A DNA stretch of 14,846 nucleotides, from NCBI GenBank assembly GCA_026388495.1, contig JAPLJQ010000063.1, positions 1 through 14,846 of the forward strand, in the 5' to 3' direction. The translations under genes were made by a program, and so were the position numbers. Shown here one piece after another: positions 12,332-14,846 of the stretch. Each line of letters starts with the position of its first letter. Position 1 is the first letter of the stretch. Under the pieces are notes generated by a model. It was not told where the DNA came from and searched no databases. It saw only the letters and a program-made list of their open reading frames with translations. This DNA comes from Deltaproteobacteria bacterium. GTDB lineage: Bacteria > Desulfobacterota > Syntrophia > Syntrophales > UBA2185.

Positions 12332-14470
12332 ATGACAAGTCCGAACATCCATCTTCATGAACGGCTTCGCGTGCTGGCTCAGAATATATGGTGGACATGG
12401 CATCCGGAGGTCATCAGCCTTTTCAGTGACCTGCATCCACAGCTTTGGCGACAGGTTGACCATAACCCGATTGCGTTTCTGGATCAGATCACACCGGAGC
12501 AAATCGAGGAACGGGCCTCCGCGCTGGTGCTCCACAGCCGGATCAACTACGCATTCCGTCGACTGAATGAGTATGTTGCAAAGGATAGGACGTGGGGAGG
12601 CACACACTGCGGCAATTTAAACAAACGGCCGGTCGTCTATTTTTCTGCCGAGTTCGGCCTGCATGAATCACTGCCGATTTACTCCGGCGGATTAGGCATC
12701 CTGGCAGGAGACCATCTGAAAAGCGCCTCCGACCTGGGGATTCCTTTGATTGGAATCGGGCTTCTCTACCAGCAGGGCTATTTCAGTCAGAGACTGAGCA
12801 AAGATGGCTGGCAGGAAGAAAATTATGTCAATCTCCAAATCAACAACCTGCCGCTGAAAACCGTTTTGGATTCAAGCGGACAGCCATTGGTTTTGCGGAT
12901 TGAGACCCGGAGCGGCCTGCTCCAGGCCCGGGTCTGGAAGCTTCAGGTAGGACGGGTTTGCCTGATGCTTTTAGATTCCAACGTGGAAGGCAACTCAACG
13001 GAAGATCGCGAACTGACTTCACGACTTTACGGCGGGGACAATAAATTGCGTATTCGACAGGAGGTGCTGCTGGGGATTGGCGGTGCGCGAATCTTACAGG
13101 CACTGAATATTTCCCCTGGAGTGCTGCATTTAAACGAGGGACACAGTGCTTTTGCTATTCTCGAAGAGGTCCGCCGGATTATGGAGTACGACCAGATCCC
13201 GTTTTATCGTGCACATCGACGCGTGTCCCTGTATACCGTTTTTACCACCCATACTCCCGTTGCCGCAGGCCACGACCGGTTCCCACCGGATCTGGTCGAA
13301 GAGCACCTCGGCATCTTCCGGGAAAAAATGGGATTGTCTCACGATGATTTTATGGCACTGGGACGCGTCAATCCGCAAGACAGGTCGGAGCCCTTCTGCA
13401 TGACCGTCCTGGCCTTGAAAACCTCACGCCGGGCGAACGGCGTCTCGGCCATTCATGGAACGGTCAGTCGCCTGGCGTGGAATTCTCTGTGGCCGGCGCG
13501 GTCCGAGAAAGACGTCCCCATCGGCCACATTACCAATGGGGTGCACGTATTGTCATGGCTGGCGCCCCAAATGTACCAATTGTTTGGGACGCGTCTTGGC
13601 CAGGATTGGCCCACACGAATGGCGTACCCTGACTTCTGGGAAAGAATATCGGAGATTGATGACGGAGAGTTGTGGGAGACACACCAGAGCTTGAAGATGC
13701 GTCTTATTCGCTTCGTCCGCCGCCGCCTGCAATTGCAGTCAGAACGTCAGTGCCATGGTGATACGCTTAAACAAATCGATCAGATTCTTGACCCGGATGT
13801 GCTCACCATCGGTTGCGCCCGCAGATTTGCAACCTATAAGCGGGGAGACCTGATTTTATCTCAACCCGAGCGCTTGGCCAAATTAATTGAAGACGCTCAC
13901 CGACCGATCCAGATCATATTTGCCGGGAAGTCCCATCCCAGGGACGACGACGGCAAGCGACTATTGCAGAGGATTGCCCAATACAGCTATAACAGCGCCC
14001 ATGTAAGGAGAATCGTTTTCGTTGAAAACTACGATTACAACGTAGCCCGCCATCTTGTTCAAGGAGTGGATGTGTGGCTGAATACCCCCCGCCGGCCGTT
14101 GGAAGCGTGCGGCACCAGCGGTCAGAAGGTACTTCTTAACGGGGGTCTGAACCTTTCGGTTCTCGACGGCTGGTGGAATGAAGCATACGACGGCAAGAAC
14201 GGGTTTGCCGTCGGTCATGGCGGCATGCACAACGATCCGGATGAACAATACAGAAGGGACGCCGAATATCTGTATGAAACACTCGAAAAAGAAGTGATTC
14301 CGCTATACTATGATAGGGGCACAGAAGGAATCCCGCATCACTGGGTCCAACGGATGAAACATGCTATGCAGACTCTCGGCTGGCGTTTCAGCGCAGACCG
14401 CATGGTCAAAGATTATGCTGAAAGTTCTTATCTTCCTGCGGCAAGCGCCACTTCTGCCGAAATGGAGTAA
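12332..14470 (+). CDS. glgP: Alpha-glucan (glycogen/maltodextrin) phosphorylase, short bacterial/archaeal form
   Basis: The 712-residue protein belongs to the GT35 phosphorylases and releases glucose-1-phosphate from alpha-1,4-glucans with pyridoxal phosphate as cofactor. It is the shorter form with an N-terminal DUF3417-type region (about 10-90, LAQNIWWTWHPE), then VVYFSAEFGLHESLPIYSGG (101-120), LGILAGDHLKSASDLG, HLNEGHSAF (266-274), TTHTPVAAGHDRF (305-317) and HITNGVH. The cofactor lysine is K599 in EACGTSGQKVLLNGGLNLS. That motif usually reads GTSGMK; here Met is Gln. A strong AAGGAG lies seven bases before the ATG at 12332. The gene is followed after 21 bases by the prenyltransferase gene with no terminator in between. 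It would serve mobilisation of stored glucan in the cytoplasm. No other glycogen genes are visible in the window. Confidence 0.93.
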   Translation: MTSPNIHLHERLRVLAQNIWWTWHPEVISLFSDLHPQLWRQVDHNPIAFLDQITPEQIEERASALVLHSRINYAFRRLNEYVAKDRTWGGTHCGNLNKRPVVYFSAEFGLHESLPIYSGGLGILAGDHLKSASDLGIPLIGIGLLYQQGYFSQRLSKDGWQEENYVNLQINNLPLKTVLDSSGQPLVLRIETRSGLLQARVWKLQVGRVCLMLLDSNVEGNSTEDRELTSRLYGGDNKLRIRQEVLLGIGGARILQALNISPGVLHLNEGHSAFAILEEVRRIMEYDQIPFYRAHRRVSLYTVFTTHTPVAAGHDRFPPDLVEEHLGIFREKMGLSHDDFMALGRVNPQDRSEPFCMTVLALKTSRRANGVSAIHGTVSRLAWNSLWPARSEKDVPIGHITNGVHVLSWLAPQMYQLFGTRLGQDWPTRMAYPDFWERISEIDDGELWETHQSLKMRLIRFVRRRLQLQSERQCHGDTLKQIDQILDPDVLTIGCARRFATYKRGDLILSQPERLAKLIEDAHRPIQIIFAGKSHPRDDDGKRLLQRIAQYSYNSAHVRRIVFVENYDYNVARHLVQGVDVWLNTPRRPLEACGTSGQKVLLNGGLNLSVLDGWWNEAYDGKNGFAVGHGGMHNDPDEQYRRDAEYLYETLEKEVIPLYYDRGTEGIPHHWVQRMKHAMQTLGWRFSADRMVKDYAESSYLPAASATSAEME

Positions 14471-14491
14471 TTTTTTAGGGAGGCAATGAAT

Positions 14492-14846
14492 GTGAACAAA
14501 CTGAAACATCTGATAGGACCGATGCGTCCTAAATTTTTGATTTTAACACCGGCGTGCGTCCTGGTTGGACTCGGAACCGCTGTCTGGACATCCGGGCGGG
14601 TAAGCATCCTTTACTTTATTCTCACACTCATCGGGGCAATTTCTACACACATCAGCGTCAATGCCTTCAACGAGTATTTTGATTTTAAAAGCGGCCTGGA
14701 CTTCAGGACAGAGAGGACGCCCTTCAGCGGCGGCACCGGAACGCTGCCGGAGAACCCCGCTGTGGCGCCCCAGACCCTGGGCACTGCCGTAATATCTTTG
14801 GCTGTTGCAGGCCTGGTAGGCGCGTACTTCCTGTATGTGAGAGGCA
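14492..14846 (+). CDS. UbiA-family prenyltransferase, MenA-like, N-terminal part cut by window edge
   Basis: The frame is open to the window edge (118 codons plus one base). It shows a first hydrophobic helix (about 15-33, FLILTPACVLVGLGTAVW), a second (about 38-56) and the first aspartate-rich motif NEYFDFKSGLD (60-70), which in this family binds the Mg-diphosphate of the prenyl donor. The motif is close to the NDYYDFxxGxD form of MenA, which prenylates 1,4-dihydroxy-2-naphthoate in menaquinone synthesis; the following RTPFSGGTGTLPE also fits MenA-like enzymes. The second Asp motif lies outside the window. A GGGAGG site ends at 14483; the GTG at 14492 is eight bases away, whereas the in-frame ATG at 14486 is only two bases away, so GTG is preferred. 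It is an integral membrane enzyme, probably co-transcribed with the phosphorylase gene. Confidence 0.82.
   Translation, partial: MNKLKHLIGPMRPKFLILTPACVLVGLGTAVWTSGRVSILYFILTLIGAISTHISVNAFNEYFDFKSGLDFRTERTPFSGGTGTLPENPAVAPQTLGTAVISLAVAGLVGAYFLYVRG

Overview
The window looks like a chromosomal segment of an anaerobic bacterium, most plausibly from the Desulfobacterota (former Deltaproteobacteria), perhaps a syntrophic or fermentative lineage. This rests on gene content: a tungsten/molybdenum aldehyde:ferredoxin oxidoreductase, a rubrerythrin-like diiron protein behind PerR/Fur-type boxes, several alcohol dehydrogenases, an alpha/beta biotin-dependent acyl-CoA carboxylase and a MenA-type prenyltransferase. 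Dispersed GTCATTCC/GGAATGAC palindromes point the same way. No rRNA, tRNA or other taxonomic marker is present, so the placement is an inference.

Layout. Positions 1-10974 are transcribed almost wholly from the minus strand; 11388-14846 from the plus strand. Reading down the minus strand from 10974: a zinc alcohol dehydrogenase and a possible SCP2-like protein; two tandem iron-type alcohol dehydrogenase homologues, the first of which has lost two metal ligands; a VapBC toxin-antitoxin pair with a consensus promoter; the acyl-CoA carboxylase operon (carboxyltransferase, biotin carboxylase/biotin carrier, small protein of unknown function); the diiron protein with its own terminator; and the N-terminal part of the aldehyde:ferredoxin oxidoreductase, cut by the window edge. 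On the plus strand: a cytosolic cyclophilin and a LapA-like membrane protein, then a short-form alpha-glucan phosphorylase followed closely by a MenA/UbiA-type prenyltransferase that runs off the right edge.

The intergenic spaces hold several palindromic repeats. Two copies of a ~90-bp double-hairpin repeat (1501-1590 and 6623-6713) lie in opposite orientation around the carboxylase plus VapBC block. Two copies of a ~161-bp nested palindrome (9189-9350 and 11056-11216) lie in opposite orientation around the zinc-ADH/SCP2-like pair. Related or similar hairpins occur at 649-777 and 12172-12276. No transposase or integrase is visible.

How the genes may work together: the three dehydrogenase homologues and the aldehyde:ferredoxin oxidoreductase fit interconversion of alcohols, aldehydes and acids, and the carboxylase fits short-chain acyl-CoA metabolism, but nothing in the window proves a shared pathway. 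The points most worth a second look are the metal-site-degenerate Fe-ADH paralogue encoded beside an intact one, the altered ATP-binding loop of the biotin carboxylase (Lys to Arg), the paired PerR/Fur-like boxes before the diiron protein, the terminator-like hairpin between vapC and the carboxylase genes, and the inverted repeat pairs. I found no clear case of a wholly new multi-gene system.
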